Shown in pieces: positions 36,906-46,783 of a stretch of DNA of 64,000 nucleotides. Under the pieces are notes generated by a model. That model had not been told where the DNA came from, made no database searches, and worked only from the letters and a program-made list of their open reading frames with translations. Origin of the DNA: Alphaproteobacteria bacterium HGW-Alphaproteobacteria-18 (GTDB taxonomy: Bacteria > Pseudomonadota > Alphaproteobacteria > Caulobacterales > Hyphomonadaceae); NCBI GenBank assembly GCA_002841155.1, contig PHEH01000013.1:1-64000 (forward strand), in the 5' to 3' direction. Position 1 is the first letter of the stretch. Each line of letters begins with the position of its first letter. A program made the position numbers and the translations under genes.

Positions 36906-38108
36906 CTAGCGCCCGAAGACGAGGCGGGCCGTGCGCTGCGCGGTCGAGAATTCAGCCTCTTCATTGGCAGGCTCGCCCATAGACTGGGCGTGACGCAGCG
37001 CCGCAGGGGAGTAAGCAGATGACAAGGCCCAGTTCCAGTAACGCAGAGTCGTCTGCGCCTTGAGAACCGAAAGAACCTCATATGTTTCGGCCACAAGCGC
37101 GAATTGCGGATGCGGGACGCCGATGTCCAGCTCAAGAGGCCGGCGCAGCGCTGTCCAGAGCATGCCGAGATAATCGCGCTTCAGACCCGTTGCCTTGCAA
37201 AGAACTGCCAGCGCCTCGCCGCCTGGATCAGACAGGATTTTTGCGGCCGTCACCGGCTGGATGCCCGAGAGGTAGCCGATCTCCTGCGCGATCTTGGCCT
37301 CCATACCGGAATCTGCGGCATCCTGGATGGCGCTCTCAAGGCTATCATAAGGACTGCGCTCGATGGCCGCCCGGTTGCGCTGGCGACGCTCGATCATCTG
37401 CAAGGCCTTGCGGACGACAGGATCCTGCCATCCCTCTGCGGCCGCCATTTCGAAGACATCAGAGCAGAGTGAAATCATCTCCTGCCGTTCGGCCGCATGC
37501 CGCGTCAGTATCTTGCGGCGGGTGGCGGCATCAGCCCACCAGAACATCGCCATAGCGTGGGAGGGCTTGAGCTCGATGCGGTCCACAAGCAGAAGGCAAT
37601 AACCGGGTTCATCGCGGGACGCCGCGATCAATCTGTCCATTGTGGTTTCGGCAAAGGTCGCTGTGCGGTTCGCCAAAATCTCGCGGACAACATGTGGCTC
37701 GGCAACTTCTACAAGCACGGCCGTAACCGCTGCCGACAGATTCCGGCGCCGAGCGATTGTTAACCGGTGTTCAGGCGTGGTCAGGCGAATGATTTCGGAC
37801 AGATCACAGTCATCAAAGGCGTCGCTCTCCTCAAGCAGTGGCCGCGCCACCTGAAAGCTCGACTGGGCAAGATATCTCAGCAGGCGTCTTGGCGCCTCCC
37901 GGCTGCCCGCAAGGCGATTTGAGCAAATCTGACGCTCGCGTTCCCCTGCATGGAACAGCATATCCAGCAGGATATCCCCCGCCATCTGCCGATCCTGCGA
38001 TGAAATGCGGGAAGCTGGCATGGAGACGACATCGAGAACCCGCCGCAGCAGAGCATCCTGAGCCGCGCCGGGTGGCGGGATATTCTTGGAATCTGTCGCG
38101 TTGGCCAT
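36906..38108 (-). CDS. DUF2336 domain protein
   Basis: 400 residues from ATG 38108 (TGAGG 8 bp upstream). The chain is made of short helical repeats with the DUF2336 pattern, for example RLTTPEHRLTIARRRNLS and VVREILANRTATFAETTMDRLI. Soluble, no signal peptide. This family is common in Alphaproteobacteria and of unknown function; HEAT-like repeats suggest protein binding. It may share transcription with the antiporter operon, but a 93-bp gap separates them. Confidence 0.85.
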   Translation of the reverse strand: MANATDSKNIPPPGAAQDALLRRVLDVVSMPASRISSQDRQMAGDILLDMLFHAGERERQICSNRLAGSREAPRRLLRYLAQSSFQVARPLLEESDAFDDCDLSEIIRLTTPEHRLTIARRRNLSAAVTAVLVEVAEPHVVREILANRTATFAETTMDRLIAASRDEPGYCLLLVDRIELKPSHAMAMFWWADAATRRKILTRHAAERQEMISLCSDVFEMAAAEGWQDPVVRKALQMIERRQRNRAAIERSPYDSLESAIQDAADSGMEAKIAQEIGYLSGIQPVTAAKILSDPGGEALAVLCKATGLKRDYLGMLWTALRRPLELDIGVPHPQFALVAETYEVLSVLKAQTTLRYWNWALSSAYSPAALRHAQSMGEPANEEAEFSTAQRTARLVFGR

Positions 38109-38172
38109 GCGCAAACCTCAGGCGTTGCTCGCCAGATTTGCATCAATTCATTAACGAGACATGGAACGCCGT

Positions 38173-38658
38173 TTACGCTTGCCGCCAGTATTGGGCAGGG
38201 CTCAATACCCGGCTTGTGCGCGATTTGCCCGGATGCACGACCAACAGCAGCAGGCTGAGCGCAAACAGGATGACCGTGACCAGAAACTGGGCACCACCAT
38301 CGCTGGAGCCATCCGCCAGGGTGAGTTCACGCCCCAACCAGGGCGAGAGATGAAGCGCGAGCCCGCCCCCAAAAAGCAGCGCCGCGACGACGGCCCCGAA
38401 ACGGCGGCTGAAGGGCATCAATATCAGGAAGGCCGTAACCAGCTCCAGAACCCCTGCAACAAACCGGCCGGCCGGCTCGAACAAGGTTATTCCGGACTTC
38501 TCGGCCAGGGTCGCAAATACGGTGTGCTGGCCCGGCGGATCAAAGAATTTGACCTCTCCAGGCACAGGATCCGGCCAAGGATGCAGCGTCAAATGAAGAA
38601 ACATGGCCGCCAGGGCGAGGGCGAGCCCCCAGCTGACCGCGTGCCGGAACATCCGCAT
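38173..38658 (-). CDS. DoxX-like membrane protein
   Basis: 161 residues with four membrane helices. The pattern of TM1, a loop with PPGQHTVFATLAEKSG, then FVAGVLELVTAFLILMP and GAVVAALLFGGGLALHLS is that of DoxX-like small membrane proteins. Function is not known for this subgroup. It is divergent from the MFS gene. Confidence 0.72.
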   Translation of the reverse strand: MRMFRHAVSWGLALALAAMFLHLTLHPWPDPVPGEVKFFDPPGQHTVFATLAEKSGITLFEPAGRFVAGVLELVTAFLILMPFSRRFGAVVAALLFGGGLALHLSPWLGRELTLADGSSDGGAQFLVTVILFALSLLLLVVHPGKSRTSRVLSPAQYWRQA

Positions 38659-38804
38659 GGGAAGAGACCTCGCCCGCTTGGTTTACAAGTTTTAAAAAAC
38701 CTATCGGCACAGCCACGGCTTTGCAACCATGGCCAGCTGCTGCTAGCGGTCGCGTTCCATTATCGGCAGGTTTGTATGAGTATGCGCCGCGTGGGGACCA
38801 TTCA

Positions 38805-40292
38805 GTGACAGATGAGACCGGAAAAAGCGCCGGACAATCAAGCGCTCAGGAAGAAAGCCCGGCCGCAGTCGATGCGGCCGTAAAGGTTACATCTCCGGTC
38901 AGCGGCGTCAGCGAAGCCATGACGGCGGGCGCCTCTTTTCTCCTCACGGCCACCAACTGGCGCGCGCGGAAGCTCCGCCGGGGCGTGAAGATCGAGCTAC
39001 CGGCCTATCTCGGTGTGCAGTGCAGCTGGTTTATGGCGTTCGGCCTGCAACTGGTGCTGTTTCCGTATCTGATCACCGGCCGCAACCACCTTCATCTCGA
39101 CGGGCTGGCCCTCGGTCTGGCCAACATGGCGCTCTCGGCCCCGTCGGTTGTGTTCCTGCTGATCGGCGGCGTCGTGGCGGAGCGCGCCGATGGGCGGCGC
39201 CTGCTTATCCTGCTGCACTTGCTGGCAGGCGTGCCCTCTCTCTTCCTGGCCGTTGCCGTTTCGCGCGGCGAATTGAGCTATCCGGCAATGATCTTCTATG
39301 CGCTGAGCCTCGGCACGATCGGCGCCTTCATGATGCCCGCGCGCGATGCCATCGTGAATGAAGTGGTCGCGCGGCGCATGCGTGTCGGCTCGAACGTGAC
39401 CTTGCAGCTGGGCGTGACCCTGGCGACAATGGCGCAGTTCCTGGCTCAGATCGCGGGCCTGATTTTGGCGGGATATGCTGACAAGGCAACCCGCATGCCC
39501 CTCTGGATGGGTGGTTTCTCCATCGGACCCGTGAAGACCGAGACCCTGCTGATCGTTCAGGGCGTCGCGCTCGCCTGCGGGGCGGGTTTTGCGCTCTTCA
39601 TGGCCCGCGGGAAGCAGGTTCGCACCGGCCGCAAGGGCCTCGGCGCGGCGTTCGGGGATATCCTCGACGGCGTAAAAGCGGTCCGCAGCGACGGAAAGCT
39701 TTCGGCCATGACGCTGCTGATGTTTGGCGTCGGCGTGTTCGTGATCGGCTCCTTTCTCGTCGTGCTGCCGATCATCAATCGCGATGTCTATCATTTCGGC
39801 TCATCCGGTATCCGGGACATGTTCGTGACCTTCTGGATGGGCGCCTTTGCCTCATCGGTCGTGCTGGCCATTTTCCGGCGGATCAAGCGGCAGGGACGAC
39901 TTCTGCTGATCGCGCAGTTCATTGCCTCGGCCGCGATGATCCCGATGCTCTGGGTGGTGCCGCATTGGGCGTTCCTGATGATCGTCTTCGTCTGGGGCAA
40001 TGCGGCGGGCATCTCCATCGCCATGAGCCGGTCTATCGTGCAGGACGCCGCCCCCAAGGAAAAACTCGCCCGCGTGCTCTCCATCTACCAGCTCGGCTTC
40101 ATGGCCGGCGCGCCGTTCGGGGCCGCGCTGATGGGCCTGCTGGTGGATCTGTTCGGCCCGCAGAAGATTGCCGTCGTGCCTGCAGGCGGCATGATCCTAC
40201 TGATCCTCTGGATGGTGTTCTTCACCCCGGTCTGGAACATGAAGGGGTCTGCCTGGCTTGCGCATAACGAGGGCGGCAAGCAGGCAGGATGA
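38805..40292 (+). CDS. MFS transporter
   Basis: 495 residues from GTG 38805 (GGGGA upstream); TTG 38721 is the longest reading but lacks a ribosome site. A polar Ser/Ala-rich N-terminus of about 65 residues precedes 12 membrane helices. The loop ERADGRRLLIL after TM3 and the pattern of SRSIVQDAAPKEKLARVLS place it near the MFS_3 (EntS-like) exporters. Substrate unknown. It may be co-transcribed with alr, 32 bp downstream. Confidence 0.85.
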   Translation: MTDETGKSAGQSSAQEESPAAVDAAVKVTSPVSGVSEAMTAGASFLLTATNWRARKLRRGVKIELPAYLGVQCSWFMAFGLQLVLFPYLITGRNHLHLDGLALGLANMALSAPSVVFLLIGGVVAERADGRRLLILLHLLAGVPSLFLAVAVSRGELSYPAMIFYALSLGTIGAFMMPARDAIVNEVVARRMRVGSNVTLQLGVTLATMAQFLAQIAGLILAGYADKATRMPLWMGGFSIGPVKTETLLIVQGVALACGAGFALFMARGKQVRTGRKGLGAAFGDILDGVKAVRSDGKLSAMTLLMFGVGVFVIGSFLVVLPIINRDVYHFGSSGIRDMFVTFWMGAFASSVVLAIFRRIKRQGRLLLIAQFIASAAMIPMLWVVPHWAFLMIVFVWGNAAGISIAMSRSIVQDAAPKEKLARVLSIYQLGFMAGAPFGAALMGLLVDLFGPQKIAVVPAGGMILLILWMVFFTPVWNMKGSAWLAHNEGGKQAG

Positions 40293-40324
40293 CAAGGCGC
40301 TGAAACTCGCCTAGCGGTGAGCCC

Positions 40325-41380
40325 ATGAGCCAGATGCCCCGCGCCACCGTGTTGACCGGCAATATTGCCGACAATTGGAGAACCCTGGACGCCCTTCATC
40401 CAGGTGCAACAACGGCCGCCGTGGTGAAGGCCGATGCCTATGGGCTGGGCGCCATGCGCGTGGCGCGTGCGTTGAGGATCGCGGGCTGCCAGACCTTCTT
40501 CGTGGCCTATGCAGAAGAAGGCCTCGTCGTGCGCAAGGCGGCCGGAAAAGCGGCGCGCATCTTCGTGTTGAACGGCCCGGTTCGCGGTGAGATGGCCACC
40601 TATCGCGACGCGGATCTGACAGCGGTGCTTTCCAGTGAAGCACATGTGAAATTGTGGGCGACAGCGCCCAAGGGGTCATGCGCGCTGCACTTTGATACGG
40701 GCATGAACCGGCTCGGCCTGCCGGGGGATATGAGTGAGAAGGATCTCGCCGCGCTGCGCCGCTTGCAGCCGGTGTTGGTGATGAGCCATCTGGCCTGTGC
40801 TGACGATCCTGAAAACCCAATGAATACAGCGCAAAGAGAAGCGTTCAACGAAATTTCCGACGCCTTCCCTGATACACCTGCCAGCCTTGCCAATTCCAAT
40901 GGCTGCTATCTCGGCAAGGGGTTTGCCTATGATCTGACGCGGCCGGGCCTGGCCCTTTATGGCGGCACAAACCCACCCGAAAAGGTCAAACTCAAGCCCG
41001 GCGTGATCCTCGAAGCGACCCTTCTGGCGACATTTTCAGGACAATCGGGGACAAAAGTCGGCTATGGCGGGACACATACGCTCACCGAAGACCGCCTGCT
41101 CGCCACCTGCGCCCTGGGATATGCCGACGGCATTCCGCGGGCAGGCGAGGGTCAGATTACCGGATGGCTGGGAGGCCATCCCTGCCCGGTCCTCGGGCGC
41201 ATCTCCATGGATCTGATCACGCTCGACGTCACCGATTGCGCCAAACATGCAAAGCCCGGCGCCCGGGTTGAATTTCTGGGGGAAAACGCCAAACTTGAGG
41301 CGCAGGCAGCTGCCTGTGGCACGCTGGGTTATGAACTGCTGACGGGCCTTGGCCCCAGGGTGCAACGTGTCTACCGCTGA
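40325..41380 (+). CDS. alr: alanine racemase
   Basis: 351 residues. It makes D-alanine for peptidoglycan. The PLP-binding Lys35 is in VVKADAYGLG and the second catalytic base Tyr in LGYADGIPRAG; GRISMDLITLDV forms the substrate site. The start may be ATG 40325 or 40334. Inside the gene, GGACA copies at 41039, 41049 and 41071 recall the intergenic arrays but are coding. It is followed 6 bp later by mlaE. Confidence 0.95.
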   Translation: MSQMPRATVLTGNIADNWRTLDALHPGATTAAVVKADAYGLGAMRVARALRIAGCQTFFVAYAEEGLVVRKAAGKAARIFVLNGPVRGEMATYRDADLTAVLSSEAHVKLWATAPKGSCALHFDTGMNRLGLPGDMSEKDLAALRRLQPVLVMSHLACADDPENPMNTAQREAFNEISDAFPDTPASLANSNGCYLGKGFAYDLTRPGLALYGGTNPPEKVKLKPGVILEATLLATFSGQSGTKVGYGGTHTLTEDRLLATCALGYADGIPRAGEGQITGWLGGHPCPVLGRISMDLITLDVTDCAKHAKPGARVEFLGENAKLEAQAAACGTLGYELLTGLGPRVQRVYR

Positions 41381-41386
41381 GGCCTG

Positions 41387-42172
41387 ATGATGCAGAACCC
41401 CATTCAACTGATTGGCCGGGCAACGCTTGGGCTGTTTGGCGAGGTTGGCCGTCTGGCCGTCTTTGCAGGCCGGGTGAAAATCGCAGCGGTCACCCCGCGC
41501 TGGTATGGCGGTGAAATCCTGCGCCAGATGGTACGGATCGGGTTCTACTCCCTGCCCGTTGTCGGCCTGGCCGCCGTATTCATCGGCGCCGCCCTTGCGC
41601 TCAACATCTATGAAGGCGGCAGCCGCTATGGCGCCGAGCAGTTCGTGCCGAGCATCGTGGTGCTGGGTATCACGCGCGAACTTGGCGTCGTTATCACCGG
41701 CCTGATGCTGGCGGGCCGGGTCTCTGCCGGGATCGCCGCCGAGATTGGCGCCATGCGCGTAACCGAGCAGATTGACGCGCTGGAAACCCTGTCGGCCTCC
41801 CGCTACCGCTATCTCTATGCCCCGCGCTTTATTGCGGCGCTCATCACCCTGCCGATGCTGGTGGCGCTGGCCGATGTTATCGGCGTCATGGGCGGCTGGC
41901 TGGTGAGCGTGTTCGGGTTGGGATTTGACTCCACCGTGTACCTTCGCAACACGCTCGATTTCGTCACAACGAATGACATCCTCGCCGGCCTGATCAAGGC
42001 CGTCGTCTTCGGCGGCGTCATCGCGATCATGGGCTGCTATCAGGGCGACCGTAGCCAGGCAGGTGCCACCGGCGTTGGCCGCGCGGCAACCCTTTCGATG
42101 GTCGGCGCGGCGGTGCTGATCCTCGCCTTCAACTATGTCATGTCCACCCTCTTCGTGGAGATCGGCCTTTGA
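41387..42172 (+). CDS. mlaE: MlaE-type ABC permease
   Basis: 261 residues with about five membrane helices. The MlaE signature is clear: YEGGSRYGAEQFVPSIVV region, GLMLAGRVSAGIAAEIGAMRVTEQID split over the conserved cytosolic loop, and LDFVTTNDILAGLIKAVVFG. These permeases move phospholipids between inner and outer membranes. It is coupled to mlaF by a 4-bp overlap. No MlaD (MCE) gene follows. Confidence 0.92.
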   Translation: MMQNPIQLIGRATLGLFGEVGRLAVFAGRVKIAAVTPRWYGGEILRQMVRIGFYSLPVVGLAAVFIGAALALNIYEGGSRYGAEQFVPSIVVLGITRELGVVITGLMLAGRVSAGIAAEIGAMRVTEQIDALETLSASRYRYLYAPRFIAALITLPMLVALADVIGVMGGWLVSVFGLGFDSTVYLRNTLDFVTTNDILAGLIKAVVFGGVIAIMGCYQGDRSQAGATGVGRAATLSMVGAAVLILAFNYVMSTLFVEIGL

Positions 42173-42933
42173 CGGATACCCTCCTCAAACTTGAAGGCGT
42201 CGAGAAATCCTTCGGCAAGAATCAGGTGCTGCGCGGGGTCGATATCGATGTGGCGCGCGGGCAGAGCCTCGTCATCATCGGCGGTTCGGGCTCGGGCAAA
42301 TCCGTGATGCTGAAAAACGCGCTCGGCCTGATGACGCCCGACAAAGGCCGCATCTTCTTTGACGGCGAAGACGTGACCAAAGCCACAGGCAAGACACGCG
42401 AGAAGATGCGCGCGCGCATCGGCATGCTGTTCCAGTCGGGCGCGCTTTTTGACTCGCTCACTGTCTGGGAAAATGTCGCCTTCCGGCTGCTCAATTCTGA
42501 AGGCACGCGCCGGAAAGACGCCAAGGAACGCGCCATCGAGACATTAAAGAAAGTGCGCCTCGGCGCCGATGTCGGCGGGCTCTATCCGGCGGAGATTTCC
42601 GGCGGGATGCAGAAGCGCGTCTCGCTCGCCCGCTCGATCATCTCCGAGCCGGACCTCATCTTCTTCGACGAGCCGACCACGGGCCTTGATCCGATCACGG
42701 CCGACGCGATCAACGACCTCATCCGCGAAATGGTCGGCGGCCTCGGCGCCGCCGCCGTGACGATCACCCATGACATGGCCAGCGCCAGGAAGATCGCCGA
42801 TGAAATCGCCATGCTCTTCGAAGGCCAGATCATCTGGCGCGGCCCGGCGAAGGACGTTTATGCGAGCGGCAATGCCTATGTTGATCAGTTCGTGAACGGA
42901 CGGGCAGATGGGCCGATACAGCCGGCGATTTAG
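42169..42933 (+). CDS. mlaF: MlaF-type ABC ATPase
   Basis: 254 residues. Walker A GGSGSGKS, signature ISGGMQKRVSLARS and Walker B LIFFDEPTTGLD are complete, and FQSGALFDSLTVWENVAF is the MlaF Q-loop form. The start is a TTG overlapping the mlaE stop, with GTGGAG upstream. It energises lipid transport by MlaE. The missing mlaD must lie elsewhere, or the pair works with another substrate-binding protein. Confidence 0.92.
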   Translation: MTDTLLKLEGVEKSFGKNQVLRGVDIDVARGQSLVIIGGSGSGKSVMLKNALGLMTPDKGRIFFDGEDVTKATGKTREKMRARIGMLFQSGALFDSLTVWENVAFRLLNSEGTRRKDAKERAIETLKKVRLGADVGGLYPAEISGGMQKRVSLARSIISEPDLIFFDEPTTGLDPITADAINDLIREMVGGLGAAAVTITHDMASARKIADEIAMLFEGQIIWRGPAKDVYASGNAYVDQFVNGRADGPIQPAI

Positions 42934-43032
42934 GGGTCTACGACGCATCCTAAAATTGACTGTTGCGGTTGAGCACAGATCCAAATATCCACTTAAGCAA
43001 GACATATTTACGGCCTTGGGAGGGACGGGGGC

Positions 43033-43578
43033 GTGCTATCTCCGCTAATCTTTTTCAATTTTATTGATGCGCTCTCTGTGGTCATCATTCGCGCGATAAC
43101 TGGCCTCTTGCTTTCAGACCGAGAAGTCAAAGAAATTGCTCAAGAAGCAACTGAACATCTATTGAGGTTTGACCCATTCGGACCAATCCGTGGCACTGGT
43201 GATCAGCCTCCAGAAAAAATTGCAATCGCTCAAAATCATATTCGCTCAGCGTCAGCGATTATTGGAGAAATTGCCGGAGAGCTAGAGGCGCAATCCATCG
43301 CACTTGAAAACTTAACTGCCGAATTTGAAAGCAAAAGAAAAGTTGCGGCCGAATATGAACAGCTTGCTGCAACAAATGAGGCAGCAGCGGAAGCGTTCAC
43401 GAATCAGATGAGAAGATCAATTGCTACAGAGCTCGAAGAAAGGTCGAGGAAGGGAAGGAATATGCGCCGTTTCACTACTTTATTTATATGGTTCATCACG
43501 CTGGTGTCGGGCGCCGCTCTCGGACACTACTTTAGCGATATTCTTGGATACTTCTCTGAATTGTTTCGCAGAAGTTAG
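43033..43578 (+). CDS. hypothetical membrane coiled-coil protein, AT-rich
   Basis: 181 residues from GTG 43033, preceded by GGGAGGGACGGG. A hydrophobic N-terminal helix is followed by a long charged helical region (about 60-140, EAQSIALENLTAEFESKRK) likely to be a coiled coil, then a second membrane helix (TLFIWFITLVSGAALGHYF). It is markedly more AT-rich than mlaF before it and the flavoprotein gene after it, which suggests lateral gain. Not an MCE protein, so not a substitute for mlaD by sequence. Confidence 0.65.
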   Translation: MLSPLIFFNFIDALSVVIIRAITGLLLSDREVKEIAQEATEHLLRFDPFGPIRGTGDQPPEKIAIAQNHIRSASAIIGEIAGELEAQSIALENLTAEFESKRKVAAEYEQLAATNEAAAEAFTNQMRRSIATELEERSRKGRNMRRFTTLFIWFITLVSGAALGHYFSDILGYFSELFRRS

Positions 43579-43586
43579 TAAACTCA

Positions 43587-44777
43587 TCATACAACCACGC
43601 GCCCCACACCCCGCCCCATCGCCAGGCATGCCGTGAGCAGATAGCCGCCCGTGGGCGCGTCCCACGCCACCATCTCCCCCACACAGTACGTACCCGGAAC
43701 AGCTCGGAGCATCAGGCGCTCGTCCAGTGCGTCCCACGCGACGCCGCCGGCGGTGGAGATGGCGGTGTCCATCGGGGCAGTGCCAGTGAGGGTGAGGGGC
43801 AGCGCTTTGAGGAGGCGGGCGAGCGCGGCGGGGTCTTTCGGCGCGGCGCCTTGGGTGACTTCATTGAGGAGGGCGATCTTTACCGCGTCCAGCCGGGCGG
43901 CCTTGCGCAGGCGGTTTGAGGCTGAGTCTTTGGTATGTGCGCTTTCGAGGCGCGCAGAGAGCGCGGCTTCGTCCGTATCCGGCAGGAGATCAATGATGAG
44001 CGTTGCCATGCCGTGCGCGGAAAGTTCCTGCCGAAGCGCCGCCGAGAGTGGATAGACCGCGCCGCTTTCGATGCCGGTCCGCGTGATAACGAAATCGCCG
44101 CGCTGGGTTTTGCTGCCGGCCATCAGGGCAACGCCCTTGACCGGCGCGCCTTCATGGGCGGCCAGCAGTCTGTCTGACCAGTCCACCGCGAACCCGCAAT
44201 TGGAGGGCGCGAAGGGCTCGATCTCAACCCCGCGCGCAGCCAGAATGTCCGCCCACGCCCCATCTGATCCAAGCCGCCGCCAGCTTGCCCCGCCGAGCGC
44301 CAGGATGGTGGCGTCTGCCGTCACGTGGACTTCGCCTTCCGGCGTATCGAAGAGAAGCGCGCCTGCCCCGTCCCAGCCTTTCCAGCGATGGCGCGTGTGC
44401 AGGCTTGCCCCGCCCTCCCCCAGCCGTCCGAGCCAGCGGCGCAGCAGCGGCGAGGCTTTCATGCCAACGGGAAATACCCGGCCTGAAGAGCCCGCATAGC
44501 TTTCGATGCCGAGACCGGCCATCCAGGCCGTGATCTCTGCTGGGCCGAAGGCTTCCACCAGCGCGGCGAGGCGCGCATCCGGCGCAGTATACCGGGAACG
44601 GAATATTTCGGAGTCTTCAGAATGCGTGATGTTGAGGCCGCTCTTGCCCGCCATCAGGAATTTGCGGCCCACGCTCGGCATCGCGTCATAGATCGCGACG
44701 CGCGCGCCCTGGCTCAGCGCCGTCTCCGCCGCCATCAGACCCGCAGGCCCTGCCCCGATGATCATTATCTGTTTCAT
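43587..44777 (-). CDS. NAD(P)/FAD-dependent flavoprotein (HI0933/TIGR03862-like)
   Basis: 396 residues. The FAD-binding dinucleotide fold is at the N-terminus (IMIIGAGPAGLMAAE), with GRKFLMAGKSGLNITHSE next, typical of the HI0933-like family. The C-terminal FAD motif is TAGGVAWDALDE with GEMVAWDAPTGGY. The substrate is unknown. It is convergent with the AT-rich ORFan, 8 bp apart. Confidence 0.88.
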   Translation of the reverse strand: MKQIMIIGAGPAGLMAAETALSQGARVAIYDAMPSVGRKFLMAGKSGLNITHSEDSEIFRSRYTAPDARLAALVEAFGPAEITAWMAGLGIESYAGSSGRVFPVGMKASPLLRRWLGRLGEGGASLHTRHRWKGWDGAGALLFDTPEGEVHVTADATILALGGASWRRLGSDGAWADILAARGVEIEPFAPSNCGFAVDWSDRLLAAHEGAPVKGVALMAGSKTQRGDFVITRTGIESGAVYPLSAALRQELSAHGMATLIIDLLPDTDEAALSARLESAHTKDSASNRLRKAARLDAVKIALLNEVTQGAAPKDPAALARLLKALPLTLTGTAPMDTAISTAGGVAWDALDERLMLRAVPGTYCVGEMVAWDAPTGGYLLTACLAMGRGVGRVVV

Positions 44778-44813
44778 CCCGCCCCCTTAGCGGGCGGGCG
44801 CGCACGTGGCCAG

Positions 44814-45263
44814 CTATTGCGCAGGCGGCGGCGCGCACTGTCCGAGGATGGACACAAAGCTGTAATCTTCTCCCCAGACCACACCCTCGGCGAGGTCCCA
44901 GGCTTTGTCGGTCTGCAGTTCGATATAGAGTTCGGTTTCGGCGTCGAGTTCGGCCATACCGAGGCCCATCTTGAGCGCCGCCTGCCCTTCCCAATAGGTG
45001 AAGGCTTCCCGCCCCGCTGACTCGGCCAGCGGAGGGGCCAGTTTGGCCATCATCGCCTCGCCGAACTCATCGGCGGCAAAATCCGACCAGACATGCCAGA
45101 ACGCCGCGCAGGTCCAGTATTCATTGGCGGTTTCCGGTCTCTCTTCCGATGCCTGGCCCTGCGCGAAGGCGGCGTTGATGTTGGCGGAGTCGTCATACTG
45201 CGCCGCCGCCGGAAGGCTGACTGCGGAAAACAAGGCGATGGCGGCGAGCGTTCTGGCGATCAT
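44814..45263 (-). CDS. small secreted protein
   Basis: 149 residues from ATG 45263, with AAGGGG upstream. It has a signal peptide (cleavage after PAAAQ) and a helical mature part with two Cys (YWTCAAFWH; LGQCAPPP). No family recognised. It is divergent from radA. Confidence 0.72.
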   Translation of the reverse strand: MIARTLAAIALFSAVSLPAAAQYDDSANINAAFAQGQASEERPETANEYWTCAAFWHVWSDFAADEFGEAMMAKLAPPLAESAGREAFTYWEGQAALKMGLGMAELDAETELYIELQTDKAWDLAEGVVWGEDYSFVSILGQCAPPPAQ

Positions 45264-45400
45264 GGTGGTTCCCCTTTGCTTCAATCTGCTGCGGAAATGC
45301 GCACCGCGAAACCACCTGATCAGGTGGGCTTGCCGTTTGCGCGCATCGCGCCCCGCGCCTAGACTCCGGCGCGTATAATCCTGATGGAAACCGATTCCCC

Positions 45401-46783
45401 ATGGCGAAGACCTCAACCTCTGCTTTTGTCTGCCAGTCCTGTGGCGCGGTTGCGGCCAAATGGGCCGGGCGCTGTGAAGCGTGCGGGGAATGGAACACGC
45501 TGGTCGAGGAGGCCGTCTCCGCCCCGCCCGGCGCGTTGAAGGCTGAGAAAACCGGAACCAAGCGCGGGCCAAAGGTGGATTTCGTCGCGCTGGACGCGGA
45601 GACGGTAACGCCCGACCGGATTGTTATCGGCGTGGAGGAGCTCGACCGGGTGTTTGGCGGGGGCATCGTGCCGGCCTCTGCCACGCTGATCGGGGGCGAT
45701 CCCGGCATCGGCAAATCCACACTGCTGCTTCAGGCGGCCGCGCGGCTGGCCCGCAATGGCGTGAAGACGGTTTACGTGTCTGGCGAGGAAGCGGCTGCGC
45801 AGATCCAGGAACGGGCCAAACGGCTGAAAGTGGCCAATTCGCCGGTGCAGCTCGCCACCGAGACCGACCTGCGCAAGATCCTCGCCGCGCTGAAGGAAGG
45901 CGCGCCCGATTTCGTGGTGATCGATTCCATCCAGACGCTTTGGTCAGACAGCCTTGAGGCGGCACCCGGATCAGTGGCCCAGGTGCGGGCCTGCGCGCAG
46001 GAACTCGTGCGCTGGGCGAAGAAGTCCGGCGCGGCGCTGGTGCTCGTCGGCCATGTCACCAAGGAGGGCACGATCGCGGGTCCGCGCGTGGTGGAGCATA
46101 TGGTCGATGCCGTCTTCTATTTCGAGGGCGAGCGGGGGCACCAGTTCCGCATCCTGCGCGCCGTGAAGAACCGCTTTGGGCCCACTGACGAGATTGGCAT
46201 TTTCGAAATGCACACTTACGGCCTCGCCCCGGCGAAGGAACCCTCTGCCCTGTTCCTGTCCACCGAGGATGAAGGCGGCGGGGGCACAGCGGTGTTTGCC
46301 GCGATGGAGGGCTCGCGCCCCGTGCTGGCTGAAGTGCAGGCCCTCGTCGCCAAAAGCCCGTTCGGCACACCCCGGCGCAGCGTGATCGGGTTTGATGCCG
46401 GGCGGCTCGCCATGCTGATGGCCGTTCTGGAAACGCGCTGCGGGGTCAATTTTGCGGGGATGGATGTCTATTTGTCTGTTGCGGGCGGCTACAAGATTAC
46501 CGAGCCTGCGGGCGATCTGGCGGCAGCCGCAGCTTTGCTCTCATCGCTTGCCGGAAACCCGGCGCCCAAACGCTCGGTGTTCTTCGGCGAAATCGCGCTT
46601 TCTGGCGCAGTCAGGCCAGCACCGCGCATGGACCAGCGCCTGAAGGAAGCCGCACGGCTGGGTTTCCAGACAGCTTTCGTCCCCGAGGGCAGCCCAGCAG
46701 CAGAGAGCGGGTTGACGGTGACCCCGATTGCGCGGCTTATCGCCCTCGTCGAATTACTCGCGCCGGACGCGCCTGATGCTTGA
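45401..46783 (+). CDS. radA: DNA repair protein RadA
   Basis: 460 residues; a RecA-like ATPase that helps process recombination intermediates by branch migration. The N-terminal zinc finger is CQSCGAVAAKWAGRCEACGEW, Walker A is GGDPGIGKST (98-107), the RadA hallmark KNRFG lies near residue 255, and a Lon-like C-terminal domain follows. It overlaps cvpA by 8 bp. Confidence 0.96.
   Translation: MAKTSTSAFVCQSCGAVAAKWAGRCEACGEWNTLVEEAVSAPPGALKAEKTGTKRGPKVDFVALDAETVTPDRIVIGVEELDRVFGGGIVPASATLIGGDPGIGKSTLLLQAAARLARNGVKTVYVSGEEAAAQIQERAKRLKVANSPVQLATETDLRKILAALKEGAPDFVVIDSIQTLWSDSLEAAPGSVAQVRACAQELVRWAKKSGAALVLVGHVTKEGTIAGPRVVEHMVDAVFYFEGERGHQFRILRAVKNRFGPTDEIGIFEMHTYGLAPAKEPSALFLSTEDEGGGGTAVFAAMEGSRPVLAEVQALVAKSPFGTPRRSVIGFDAGRLAMLMAVLETRCGVNFAGMDVYLSVAGGYKITEPAGDLAAAAALLSSLAGNPAPKRSVFFGEIALSGAVRPAPRMDQRLKEAARLGFQTAFVPEGSPAAESGLTVTPIARLIALVELLAPDAPDA

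Noticed and set aside
41039-41075. GGACA copies near 10-bp spacing inside alr
   Set aside because: Only two are in 10-bp phase, and they fall in a conserved coding region of alanine racemase, so chance plus codon use is enough to explain them.
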